Below, one piece after another: positions 35,950 to 47,017 of a DNA stretch of 55,833 nucleotides. The position numbers and the translations under genes were made by a program. The DNA is from Lingula anatina (Eukaryota; Brachiopoda; Lingulata; Lingulida; Lingulidae): contig NW_019775674.1 in assembly GCF_001039355.2 (NCBI RefSeq), positions 190,969-246,801 on the forward strand. The letters run 5' to 3'. The stretch's first letter is position 1, and each line of letters opens with the position of its first letter. The notes beneath the pieces are model-generated. The model was not told the DNA's origin. It searched no databases and saw only the letters and a list, made by a program, of their open reading frames with translations.

Positions 35950-38069
35950 CCTAGATATTCACATGACGTGATATCATATAACGGCACATATAATATACCT
36001 GTATGATTTCCTGACTTAGGCTCAAAAACAGATAAAAGGACAACAAGGTGCACAGCACAGTCTCATTCAACAGTCAACGTTGTAAAGTGTGGTATGCTCT
36101 ATTTACTGTGACCCTATCATACGTTAACCTGTAGGTACCTGTATATCAGCGTTATAAAAATGTCCCAAAATCTGCACAACCTGCTATCTACTACTATTTC
36201 CCACTTCATACATAAAAAAGGCATTATATTCAAGTCCCTTGTGTCAAAAGACATGGAGGGTTAAATTATTTGGCGGTGAGAAAAAAAAATCAAAAATTGT
36301 ATAAAGCACATATTCCAATTGCAGGGATGGAACTAAGGCTATAGAACAATGATTGAGGAATGTGGTGATAATAGCTTGTCTCTGACGAAAATTGATCTTG
36401 TGGAAAAATGCCAGAAACGATACGTTAAATACTTGCCCTCTATCCCTACCAAGCAGTGAAACAAATACAACCATAGACAGAGCCCTTATGTACATCTGTT
36501 ATCGTTATTTTGAAAAGATCAGTTCGTGTCACATTTAATTTTCTTTCTTCCAGTGCATTTGCCTCCATTTTGTCACTTTATGTTTATCATTCCTATCGTC
36601 TCGTATAACCATGGCATGTTAATTTATGATGTAGACTGAATGCCACAATACCTGCCCTATTTTGTATGCTTTTCAGCAATATCGAATGTATTTCAAATCA
36701 GAAATGTTGTACATTTGTGCCAAGTTGAAAAAAAATAAAACCTGAAAGGACACGTGATAAGTATACACCAGCCAAGTGCTCAGTTTCATCTCCAGGCTGA
36801 CAGTGGGTGTGGACCTCTCACATCACAATTTACTACCCGTTATACATGGTAGGATATAGCCATGTACTTCCAACCTGAAGGCCAGTTTGGTAATGCTTTT
36901 TCCACGAGTGGATGCATGTCATTAAAAAGAAAAAAAGTCCCTTTCGAAATATTTCAGCAAACAAATAAAGACTTCATGTACGTTTTAAAACGATTCTAAG
37001 TAAACTCATGATACGCAGATTTTCAGCTTTGCAATCTATTTGATGATAAAATTAGTAAAGTGTTCGGAATATATGTTTATATTTTATAAATATTTCACAA
37101 TTTTCAAAGTGTTTACTATGATGTCAATAATTTCATAAACTACTCGTCCTCCGTTTTGACTCCTGACTCTGACTGAAATTGACTATTTTTCATAATTTTC
37201 ATCTTATTTGCAAAACAATGAATAGTCCAGTGTGCAAACAGATGATAATATAGTGTGAATCTTACCATATGTGGCCATTAAAAAAACATATATTGAACAA
37301 CGCATATTGCATGGATAATACATGGAATCATCATACCAAAATTCTAGATTACATGAGGTCAGTTATACAGATAAACTCATTTATGCATTACACACCTTCA
37401 CCTCAATATATATAATGTGATGCAGAACGTAATTGGATATGTTTAATTAGTATAAAGTATCAATGACCAATGTTCCATGACTATTGGGCAATATTGGTAC
37501 TAGTCATATATCAAAAGAGGTTTTCTTATTCAAAATATTCATCTTCCCGGCAATAACATTACCATAACGTTTATAATTATGTAAGCGTCATGGTACTCCT
37601 ATATAAGTAATCTATATTTGCTAACCCCACATTAAATAAAAAAGTGTAACATATCATGGATGTTAAAACATAGTTGGTTATAGATTATCTTACATGAAAT
37701 AATATATGCACGTTCCTAAATGTCCTCTCTCTAATCAGCCTCTTGGCATGGCCGTCTGAAAAACGTGCCCCATCTGTCCAAAGAGATGAGTGTGTGAAAA
37801 CACCATGATGATTTGGGAATTGTTTATTATTATTATTACTATTATTGTCTTCTTTGATTTGCACTCCACTTTGATATTTTGTGCCAGAAGCCCAACTTAT
37901 ATACCAATACACCTCCTACGCTGCATTTTAGTCCTTCTCTGCCCCAAGCTGTCGCAGCATCTCACACTAAGCGTGTAAGGCCTTTACTTACTCAGTTGCT
38001 TAAATGTTTTTTTTTTTCCCTCAAATTCAAATAGGGCAAAACAGACAACCTTTTTAATTCAAACCATCT
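35950..38069. other. Spacer between acyltransferases E and F (duplicated)
   Basis: No gene recognised. Much of this stretch is a diverged copy of the F-G spacer: about 36510-36760 matches 40555-40760, and about 36735-37790 matches 42685-43810. These are therefore tandem duplication units of roughly 4-6 kb. A minus-strand AATAAA near 37824 lies about 245 bases past the F stop and has an equivalent after G. Confidence 0.6.
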
Positions 38070-39470
38070 CTATGTCTGTTCATCTCCTGCTGCCATCTTC
38101 ATCAACTCCACGGTCAGCTCAGCATATTTGTGGGCGTTCGTATCACTCACCCTGTTGGTGCAGTAGTCTATATTGTAGCAGAATCGACCTCGGAATTTGT
38201 GCAGATAGTGAACAAAAGGCGCAGGATACCTACGTAATGCAGTGGACGTGACGATTCTTGTAGCGTGAACTTCGTAGTCTTCTTCACCAGGAGGACATAA
38301 CTTGTCACAGTCTCCGATATTGGACATGAAAAATTCCATTGTACAATCCGGATAGGCTAGCATGCGCTTCACGCTGTCGTCACCCATGTGTTTCTCTATT
38401 TTATAAGACTGCGTGACGTCACCATTTCTAAGTGCGGAGTGAACTACTTGGGTAGCATTCTTTGCAAGTCTCCATAAGGCAGAATACGCCACAGTGGTTG
38501 GAGTTATTAATGTGACAGCAGGTGTCCAAACCAAAAGGCCAAAAGCAGCGTTTAATTCGGGTGGAAGAAAACGCCGCATATTAACAGCGTGCGTAGATCC
38601 AATGTTCAAAACGCTGGGTGGTTTTCCATCATATACCAGACTGGCCATGGCCATGGATGCAGCGGCAAAGAAGACGCCATGAACAGTTGTCCCATGATCC
38701 TTACATTTTGCTAGAATTCTCTCAGTTTCTGGAATTGAAAATTCAACCGCCACTGTTTTTGTATATGTATCACCTACTGCAGTCGGTGGCAGGAATCGTT
38801 TCATATAAAGGCTCTTGCTTGGGAACCACTTTATAAACTTTGCTTTTGCTATTTGAAGATAATCTCGCCAACTAAATGCCATTTCATCTTTTGGCAAAAG
38901 ATCTTCCAAAGCTTGATGAAGCATCACGGTATCGCCATCCTCACATTTCACACCCAACATGGCTGCGTTTAGGATATTAATTAGCCTGCGAAGCATAAAT
39001 AGATTCGAGATTCCATCTAGGATAGAGTGATGAATTCCAAACACGACTACGCTGTTAAACAGGTCGTTTTCATTTACGTTCCCCTTCATTGTTGAGTCAG
39101 CATTTCGTTGTGGCATGCTCATTATTCTCACCCTCCAAAGCGGACCATTTGCTGTGTCAAACAACACTCGCATCATATCCTCGTGGATCTTTTCCCAGTT
39201 ATCTTCTGCCGTCGCTTCAATCAGCTCGAAGTCTACACGAGGAACGTCCATATACTTGAAGTGCATTTTCCCTTCGTGCCAAACTAAAGACAGGCGAAGA
39301 TGCGGAATGGCTGCTTGCAGTTGGCCGAGACACTGTGCCCATACGTCATCTGTTATAAACCTTTTGGAGGTGATCCAAGTGGTAAAAGCAACTGTATTGA
39401 CGTTTGCCTCATGCATCAAAGCGCAGTCGGTTTCCACACGCCCAAGTGGGCGGATAATGTTATTTGCCAT
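38070..39470 (-). CDS. CAT/condensation-superfamily acyltransferase, copy F
   Basis: 466 aa from the MANN start at 39470, in one exon. Active-site motif HHSILDG at residues 147-153. It is collinear with E and G, including TNRVSDTNA near the C-terminus, and ends ..AAGDEQT. The open frame reaches 39563, but the stretch before MANN matches E and G only with frame-breaking indels and is preceded by an acceptor (CTATAG, exon start 39541), so I read it as 5' untranslated sequence. No targeting signal seen. Intact frame and an intact motif suggest a functional enzyme; acyl donor and acceptor are unknown. Confidence 0.85.
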   Translation of the reverse strand: MANNIIRPLGRVETDCALMHEANVNTVAFTTWITSKRFITDDVWAQCLGQLQAAIPHLRLSLVWHEGKMHFKYMDVPRVDFELIEATAEDNWEKIHEDMMRVLFDTANGPLWRVRIMSMPQRNADSTMKGNVNENDLFNSVVVFGIHHSILDGISNLFMLRRLINILNAAMLGVKCEDGDTVMLHQALEDLLPKDEMAFSWRDYLQIAKAKFIKWFPSKSLYMKRFLPPTAVGDTYTKTVAVEFSIPETERILAKCKDHGTTVHGVFFAAASMAMASLVYDGKPPSVLNIGSTHAVNMRRFLPPELNAAFGLLVWTPAVTLITPTTVAYSALWRLAKNATQVVHSALRNGDVTQSYKIEKHMGDDSVKRMLAYPDCTMEFFMSNIGDCDKLCPPGEEDYEVHATRIVTSTALRRYPAPFVHYLHKFRGRFCYNIDYCTNRVSDTNAHKYAELTVELMKMAAGDEQT

Positions 39471-39772
39471 TATCGACGTGGTTTCTTGAACTGTTATGTC
39501 AGAGCGACGTAACTGAATAAATAAGTCGACAGGTGCTCTTACTATAGATCTAGAAAAATACATTGTTGAAATTGGTCAGCAGTGCAACAGGGAGGTACAG
39601 GGATCATGCAAAATGCCTTGAAATAAACGTTCAACTCATTGAGGTACTGGCAAGATCGAGTGACTCAGTGCTTTTCTAACTAATCGACCTTTCAATTCTC
39701 ACACTGATGAATTCATTCAATTAAAAAAGCATAAACAAAATGTTCATTAGCTTGGTAGTTGTATCATACAAG

Positions 39773-39891
39773 AAAATTATCGAACACAAGCCTAAATATT
39801 TCCGTCTCATTAGCTTACGGCCAAAGGCCTTCTACCGGGTTGGCCGTATGCTAACGGTATGGAAATATTTAGGCTTGTGTTTGATAATTTT
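39773..39891. repeat. Long hairpin (palindrome) upstream of F
   Basis: Arms at about 39773-39823 and 39841-39891 are inverted copies: AAAATTATCGAACACAAGCC pairs with the complement of GGCTTGTGTTTGATAATTTT, continuing through AAATATTTCC and CGGCC. There is an ~18-base loop. It lies in the intron between the 5' exon and the coding exon of acyltransferase F and is not found at the same place in E or G, which suggests a small foldback insertion. Confidence 0.85.
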
Positions 39892-39996
39892 TATGTAAAT
39901 TATAATAATATATTTGTCAGCACTCTTATGTGATATGATATACTAGTAAGTAATCTACTTGAATGAGGTGGAAACCTTCCTATTAGGGGTACCTAC

Positions 39997-40085
39997 CCTT
40001 ATATTGCTTTGGAAGATTCTACGAAGTGTGACGCTTTCACTGTGGAGTCGATTCAACTCTCGTGTCACTGTCGTTAACGATCATC
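39997..40085 (-). other. Putative 5' non-coding exon of acyltransferase F
   Basis: Equivalent of the block upstream of E: CACACTTCGTAGAATCTTCC followed by a GTAGGT donor at 39996. The upstream edge is uncertain. Confidence 0.45.
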
Positions 40086-40755
40086 TCACCTAGATATTCA
40101 CATGACGTGGTATCATAAAACGACACATATAAAATACCTGTTTGCTCTCCTGACTTAGGCTCTTTATAAATAAAAGGACAACAAGGTAATAAGCGTACAC
40201 AGTCCCATTTAACAGTCAACGATGTAATATTGTGGTATGCTCCTTTTACTGTGACACTATCGCAAGCTAACAGGTACCTGTATAACAGCGTTACAAAAAT
40301 GTCCCAAAACCTGCACATCCTGCTATCTACTTCTATTTCCCACTTCATACATTAATTGAAATAAAAACACATTCCAGTTGCAGGGATGGATAGAGCAATG
40401 ATTGAGGAATATGTTGATAATGGCTTGTCTTCAACGATAATTGATTTTGTGGAAACATGCCAGAAACGATATATTTAATACTTGCCCTCTATCCCTACCA
40501 AGCACTGAAACAAATATCCCCATAGATGCAGCCGCTATGTACATCTGTTATCGTTATTTTGAAAAGATCAGTTCGTGTCATAATTAATTTTCTTTCTTCC
40601 AGTGCATTTGCCTCCATTTTGTCACGATATGTTTATCATATCGTCTCGTATAACCATGGCATGTTAATGTATGATGTAGAATGAATGCCACAATACCTGA
40701 CCTATTTTGTATGCTATTCAGCAATACCGAATGCAATTCACATCAGAAACGTTGT

Positions 40756-42680
40756 TTATATAAAAGCCAGGAAATACAGTTAAATGTCTGTCAGTGCATA
40801 TGTCAATGCATTGCAGTAGTTGTGCTGCTTGCGCATCGGTCTCAATATCTTGCAAAATCGACTTTATATTATAATAAATTTATTTTAAGTCTAAAATCCA
40901 TTAAAAATGTTCAGTAGACTTTACGTAAAATATCAAAAATAATACTACATAAAATATCATAAATAAAATCTAGGTAAAACAACCATTATTCCATACAATT
41001 AAATGCAATTAATACAAGATTTATAAAACCAAGTAAGAGTTAATCAAAATATTTCCTAAAAAGGTATGTTTTGAGTTCTTTTTTAAAATGTTTGGTAGAC
41101 TGAATTGCTCGGATTTCCAGCGGTAATAGATTCCATTCCTTTGGACCTGCAACTCTAAAAGATATATCACCGTAGGTTTTTAATCGCATTTTTACTGGGT
41201 TGAGTAGCAATTGGTCTACAGATTTCGCATTGGAACATAGTGACTGACTAATTCATTGATGTAGATTGGTGCCAATCCATAAAAAGCATCGTGAGTAAAA
41301 ACTAAAAAAATTGAATAAAATTCTGGCTTGTAGAGGTAGCCAGTGTAAACTTTTTAAAACTAGGGAGATGTTTTTTACTTGTGGATGTCCGAGTTAATAA
41401 TCTGGCCGAAATGTTTTGAATGCGCTGCAGTCTAGCAATTTGTTTCTTTGGACAACCGTATAAAATGGAGTTACAGTAATCTAATCGAAATGTAACTAAC
41501 AGTAACTAACTGTGGCTGCAGCAGAGTCAGACAACTGATTGTGAATTGCACTTACGTTCCTAATGTTAAAAACCGCTGACCTGCATACACTGGCAATATG
41601 TTTGTTGATACAAAGTGATCCATCTAAAAATACACCAAGATTTTTTGCATGAGGTGTTGGCTTAATAATGCTTGATCCAATTTTGAGCGGAATTTGTTGT
41701 GCTATCATACTATTATGTGGCTGACTTATTACCAAAAGTTCAGACTTTAAATCGCTAATTTTCAACATATTACTAATCAGCCACCCGCGAAGATCATCAA
41801 TACATTCAGACAATATATCAATAGATTCATTTGGATTTTCTAAATTGCAACAAGTAAAAATCTGTGTGTCATCAGCATAAATATGATAGCCAATGTTATG
41901 ATGTCTTAATATGGCCCCAATTGGTAAGGTATACATGCAAAAAACAAGAGGTCCTAGAACACTGCCTTGTGGCACACCAAAAGCTATCTCTGAAGCATTT
42001 GATAATATGCCTTTTATCATAACCTGCTGTGACCGGCCTGTAAAATAAGAACGTAAAAGACTAAAAGACTAATTCCTTCCAATTATTTTACCATATGCCA
42101 CTGTTATGACATTTATGTGGTTTATAGTTTGAGGCAGAATAATTCATACATATCATCAAATAACTATTCAAGGTTCAAATTATTTGAATAAATTTCATAA
42201 TTTTATTATCCAGTAAATGCCCCAACTCTGACCTCTTTGAACGTCGACCCTTTTTACGTAGTAATGTGTCAATGTTACATGCCTCTTATTACTGATATAT
42301 TTAGAGCGTTCCTTTAGTCTAGATGATTGCGCTGATTGTCAACGTTGCTCAGAATGTGGAAAAAGAATCAGACTTAGCACAAATGTTCTAAGGACTATGC
42401 TGATCATTTTCAAGGGTAGAGTTCAAAATTCTAAAATGTTGCTTAGAAATGGTTGTTAGGGAAGTAATTTACCTTAGTTACAATACGACCTTTTTTGTCC
42501 AGTTTAAATGATTAAAAACTGGTTTTAGGGTATTACCTGTAGAACTAGCTACGTATAGACTATTTTGCGGCCATTAAAACCCAAATTAACCTAAACCACA
42601 TTTGCTAGATAGCATATATATTACCCTAGCAACAAGTGTTGAAATTTGCATTGAAAATGATCTGCTTAGTTCAAATAACG
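40756..42680. mobile_element. ~1.9-kb insertion in the F upstream region (carries the LINE fragment)
   Basis: The homologous region upstream of E reads continuously across this point (..TCAGAAATGTTGTACATTTGTGCCAAG..). Here the left part (TCAGAAACGTTGT) and the right part (GTTTGTACCAAG) are separated by about 1.92 kb. The insert contains the LINE fragment and a short module also found at 47234 and 47614. Confidence 0.75.
41030..42075 (-). mobile_element. 5'-truncated LINE (CR1/L2-like), reverse transcriptase 3' part
   Basis: The minus-strand frame starting upstream of 42020 reads SFTGRSQQV, then GVPQGSVLGPLVF, then the catalytic motif YADDTQIF, and continues through the thumb-like region to about 41496. 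Beyond a frame break it resumes as RLDYCNSILYGCPKKQIARL and ends near KHFKKELKTYLF (about 41080). This order is that of the C-terminal half of a non-LTR reverse transcriptase of the CR1/L2/Rex type. It lacks the endonuclease and the finger region and carries stops, so it is a dead copy. Confidence 0.8.
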
Positions 42681-42689
42681 TTTGTACCA

Positions 42690-43261
42690 AGTTAAAAAAA
42701 ATAAAACCTGAAAGGACACGTAATGTATATATCAGCCAAATGTTCAGCGTCATCTCCAGGCTGACAGTGGGTGTGGACCTCTCATATCACAATTTACTAC
42801 CCGTTATACATGGTAGGGTGTGGCCACGTACTTCCAAACTGAAGTCCACTTTAGTAATGCTTTTGCCACGAGTGGATGAATGGTATTAAAAGGTTTGTTA
42901 TTAAGAAGACAAAAAAAGTCCCTTTTGAAATATTTCATCAAATAAATAAAGACTTCATGTACGTTTTAAAACGATCTCAAGTAAACTAAGGAAACGCAGA
43001 TATTCAGCTTCGTAAACTATTTGATGATGAGATAAGTAAAGTTGTAAGAATATATGATTATTTTCTGTAAATATTTCACAATTTTCTAAGGGTTTACTTT
43101 GATGTTACTGTCAATATTTTAATAAACTACTCGTCCTCCGTTTTGCCTCTTGACTCTGTCTGAAATTGACTATTTTTCATTATTTTCATCTCTATTTGCA
43201 AAACAATGAATCCAGTGTGCAAACAGATGATAATATCGTGTGCATCTTACCATATGTAGCC

Positions 43262-43331
<70 letters not shown>

Positions 43332-44113
43332 ACAACGCTTATTGCATGGATAATACAAGGAATCATCATACCAAAACTCTGGCTTACATGAGGTTAGTTA
43401 TACATAATTATAATTAGTTAGTAATAATTTCATTCATGCAGTACACATCATCACCTGTGTGGACGCAATTGAATTTGCTTAATTAGTATAAAGTATCAAT
43501 GTCCAAAGTTCCATGACTATTGGACACTATTGGTACTAGGCAAATAGCAAAAGAAGCTTTATAATTCAAAATATTCATCTTCCCAGCATAAACATTACCA
43601 TAAAGCTTATACTTATGTAGGCGTTATGGTGCTGTTATAGATGCGATCTGTATTTGCTAAGTAACCCTGCATTAAATAAAAAGTGTAACACATCATGGGT
43701 ATTTAAGCATAGTTGGTTATAGGTTGTCTTACGTGACCTAATATATGCATGACCTCTCTAATATGTCCTCTCTCTAATCAGCCATGGCCGCCTGAAAAAC
43801 ATAAACCAACTCTCCAAAAAGATGAGTGTGTGAAAACATCATGACTATTTTCTGGTTTGTTTATTCATTTACGTTATTATTGTATTCTTCGATTTGCACG
43901 CCACTGTGATATTTTGTGCCAGATGCCAAACTTATACACCAGTACAACTCCTAAGCTGCATTTTGGTCGTTCTCTGCCCCATACCGTCGCAGCACCTCAC
44001 ACTCAGCTTGAAATGCCTATATTAACTCAGTCACTTATATTAACTTAGTTGTTTTTTTTTCTCAAATTCAAATAGGGCAAAACAGAAAAACTTAATTCCA
44101 ATCATCTCTATGT
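42690..44113. other. Spacer upstream of F and downstream of G
   Basis: Diverged duplicate of about 36735-38069. Holds a 65-base (TA)n tract at 43264-43328 that is absent from the E-F spacer. No gene recognised. A minus-strand AATAAA at about 43858 lies about 250 bases past the G stop. Confidence 0.6.
43264..43328. repeat. (TA)n microsatellite
   Basis: About 32 perfect TA units. Confidence 0.95.
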
Positions 44114-45511
44114 CTATTCGTCTCCTGCTGCCATCTTCATCAACTCCACGGTCAGCTCAGCGTATTTGTGGGCGTTGGTATCACTCACCCTGTTGGTGCA
44201 GTAGTCTACATTGTAGCAGAATCGACCTCGGAATTTGTGCAAAAAGTGCACAAACGGCGCAGGATACCTAAGCGACGCGGTGGACGTGACAATTCTTGTA
44301 GCGTGAACCTCGTCGTCTTTTCCGCCAGGAGGACATAACTTGTCACAGTCTCCGATATTGGACATAAAAAATTCCATTGTACAATCCGGATAGGCTAGCA
44401 TGCGCTTCACGCTGTCGTCACCCATGTATTTCTCTATTTTATAAGACTGCGTGACCTCTCCATTTCTAAGTGCGGAGTGAACAACTTGGGTTGCATTCTT
44501 TGCAAGTCTCCATAAGGCAGAATACGCCACAGTGGTTGGAGTCATTAATGTGACAGCAGGTATCCAAACCAAAAGACCAAAAGCAGTTTTTAATTCGGGT
44601 GGAAGAAAACGCCGCATGTTAACAGCGTGAGTAGAACCTATGTTCAAAACGCTGTGAGGTTTTCCATCATTTACCAGACTGGCCATGGCCATGGATGCAG
44701 CGGCAAAGAAGATACCATGAACAGTTGTCCCATGATCCTTACATTTTGCTAGAATTCTCTCAGTTTCTGGAATTGAAAATTCAACCGCCACTGTTTTTGT
44801 ATATGTATCACCTACTGCAGTCGGTGGCGGGAATCGCTTCATATAAAGACTCTTCCTTGGAAACCACTCCATAAGCTTTAAAATTGCTACTTGGATGTAA
44901 TCTCGCCAATTAAATGCCATGTCAACACGTGGCAAAAGATCTTCCAAAGCTGGCTGAAGCATCACGTCTTCGCTATCCTCACAGGGAACACCCGACGTGG
45001 CGGCGTTTAGGATATTAATTAGCCTGCGTAACATATACAGACTGGAGGTTCCATCCATGATAGAGTGATGGACCCCAAATACGACTACGCTGTTAAACAG
45101 GTCGTTTTCATTTACGGCATATCCCTCTGTTCTAGAGTCAGCATTTCGTTTGGGCATGCGCACTACTCTCACCCTCCAAAGCGGACCATTGGCTGTGTCA
45201 AAGCTCACGCGCATCATATCCTCGTGGACCTTCTCCCAGTCATCTTCTGCCGTCCCTTCAATCAGCTCGATGTCTACACGAGGGATGTCCATATACTTGA
45301 AGTGTCTCTTCCCTTCTTGCCAAACTATGACCAGTCGAAGATGCGGAATGTCTCTTTGCAGTTGGCTGAGACATTGTTCCCAAACGTCATCTGTTATCAC
45401 CCTTTTCGAGGTGATCCACGTGGTAAAAGCAACTGTATTGACGTTTTCCTCATGCATCAAAGCGCTGTTGGTTTCGATGCGTCCAAGTGGGCGAATAATA
45501 TTATTTGCCAT
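44114..45511 (-). CDS. CAT/condensation-superfamily acyltransferase, copy G
   Basis: 465 aa from the MANN start at 45511, single coding exon. Active-site motif HHSIMDG at residues 148-154. Collinear with E and F, ending ..AAGDE. Upstream, an acceptor (TCTACAG, exon start 45577) and a 5' exon with a GTAAGT donor (45832) repeat the E/F arrangement. The N-terminal two-thirds resembles E more in places (QRDIPHL..VIVWQEGK), and the C-terminal part resembles F (DDSVKRMLAYPDC), which hints at gene conversion between copies. No signal peptide or transmembrane segment. Substrate unknown. Confidence 0.85.
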   Translation of the reverse strand: MANNIIRPLGRIETNSALMHEENVNTVAFTTWITSKRVITDDVWEQCLSQLQRDIPHLRLVIVWQEGKRHFKYMDIPRVDIELIEGTAEDDWEKVHEDMMRVSFDTANGPLWRVRVVRMPKRNADSRTEGYAVNENDLFNSVVVFGVHHSIMDGTSSLYMLRRLINILNAATSGVPCEDSEDVMLQPALEDLLPRVDMAFNWRDYIQVAILKLMEWFPRKSLYMKRFPPPTAVGDTYTKTVAVEFSIPETERILAKCKDHGTTVHGIFFAAASMAMASLVNDGKPHSVLNIGSTHAVNMRRFLPPELKTAFGLLVWIPAVTLMTPTTVAYSALWRLAKNATQVVHSALRNGEVTQSYKIEKYMGDDSVKRMLAYPDCTMEFFMSNIGDCDKLCPPGGKDDEVHATRIVTSTASLRYPAPFVHFLHKFRGRFCYNVDYCTNRVSDTNAHKYAELTVELMKMAAGDE

Positions 45512-45832
45512 TATCGATGTGGTTTCTTGAACTGTTATGACGGGTAAATGGGTAGGTAAGTCGATACGCGTCACTTTCTGTAGATTTCAAAGAAAACATT
45601 TTTAAGATTGGCAAGCAGTGAAACGGGGCGGTGCAGGGATCATGCACAAAAACATACTGAGCCACTGACTAGACTGAATAACTGCTTGACTAACTGATCA
45701 ACCGACCGACTTCCTCCCAAATTGATGGATTTAACCATTTCTTCTAAAAAAGGTGTTTAAAAAATCTGAAATCAATTTTGTTTTAAGCAGACACTCGTAT
45801 GTGATGTAAATTGTCCTACTAGTAGTACTTAC

Positions 45833-45920
45833 CGGTAAAGTGCTCTCTAAGATTGTACTGGTACAAAGTGAGACGCTTGCACTGTGAAATTAAGCCATAC
45901 TGCGTCTCTGTCGTTAGCGA
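45833..45920 (-). other. Putative 5' non-coding exon of acyltransferase G
   Basis: The exon ends CTTTACCG with a strong GTAAGT donor at 45832. The sequence upstream (GACAGAGACGCAGT) matches the E block. The upstream edge is uncertain. Confidence 0.5.
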
Positions 45921-46945
45921 TCAGCTCGCCTGCATTTACGTCACCAGGATTCAAATGAAGGCAAGCGTGATATATCTGCATTCTTTGCCGACCTTGATAC
46001 GTTACAATAAAGAATAAACACGATTAAACAATGCTTTATACCTTTAGTTACCGTGCCACAGTCATACGCTTAAAGGTACCAGCGGCTGTACGAAATGTCT
46101 TTTGAGAAAAAAAAGTATTTTTCTCTTTGTTCACACATTCTGCAACTTGTATTAAAGTGCCTTGTCTCGTAAGTCAAAATGACTCGCCGTAACGTAAAAC
46201 GAAATACTTAAATTAGACACGGAACAAAATTTAGAATCCATGTGCAGGGTTGGATAGGAATGATTCGGAAAATAAAAAAGACAGTTTAATATTTTTCAAA
46301 GGAAAAAGGCTGGACGGAAAATATTTAGATACGACTATTACGATTCAACTGGCCTCTTGTACACCTACACACGAAATTAATTATATAAAATAAATAAAGC
46401 ATGTACACACTATGTGCACATATAGGCCTACATATTTTTCAATGTGAACAAAAATGTACGTCTGCTGTAATTTTTTTTTTCATTATATCAGTTCGTGTCA
46501 TTACTGAATGTGTCTTTGCTACTCATATTTCCACCATTTCTTTTCTATGTCGCTTTATGTGTATCTACAAGTTTACAGCCCCGGATGACCCTGATATGTT
46601 TACTTCTCTTCTGATGTAAACTCAGTGACGCAATTCCCAGACCTGTTTTGTATCGAAACAATGATGTAATACACTATAATCCCACACACTTCACATCAAA
46701 CGCTTTGTGCATAAGTTGGTTGTAAAGGATGAATTGACTAGCTAACCAACTTAAAAACCACACTGGGGATGTAGTAAAGACGAAAGCAGTATCTCGCTGA
46801 CTTCTGTTTATTTCAAACGGGAACAAACATGAAAATCATGTCTAATGTATTGGTGTCAAACTGACAACATTCATTGGTCATTAAGCCATATTAATGCTTC
46901 TACAGAGCAAACTGAGTGGAAAGAAAAATTGCCTTGATTGACAGT

Positions 46946-47017
<72 letters not shown>

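Noticed and set aside
40037-40348. 103-codon minus-strand frame upstream of acyltransferase F
   Set aside because: It ends in a stop within the conserved leader, and the matching region upstream of E does not keep the frame, so it is treated as 5' non-coding sequence.
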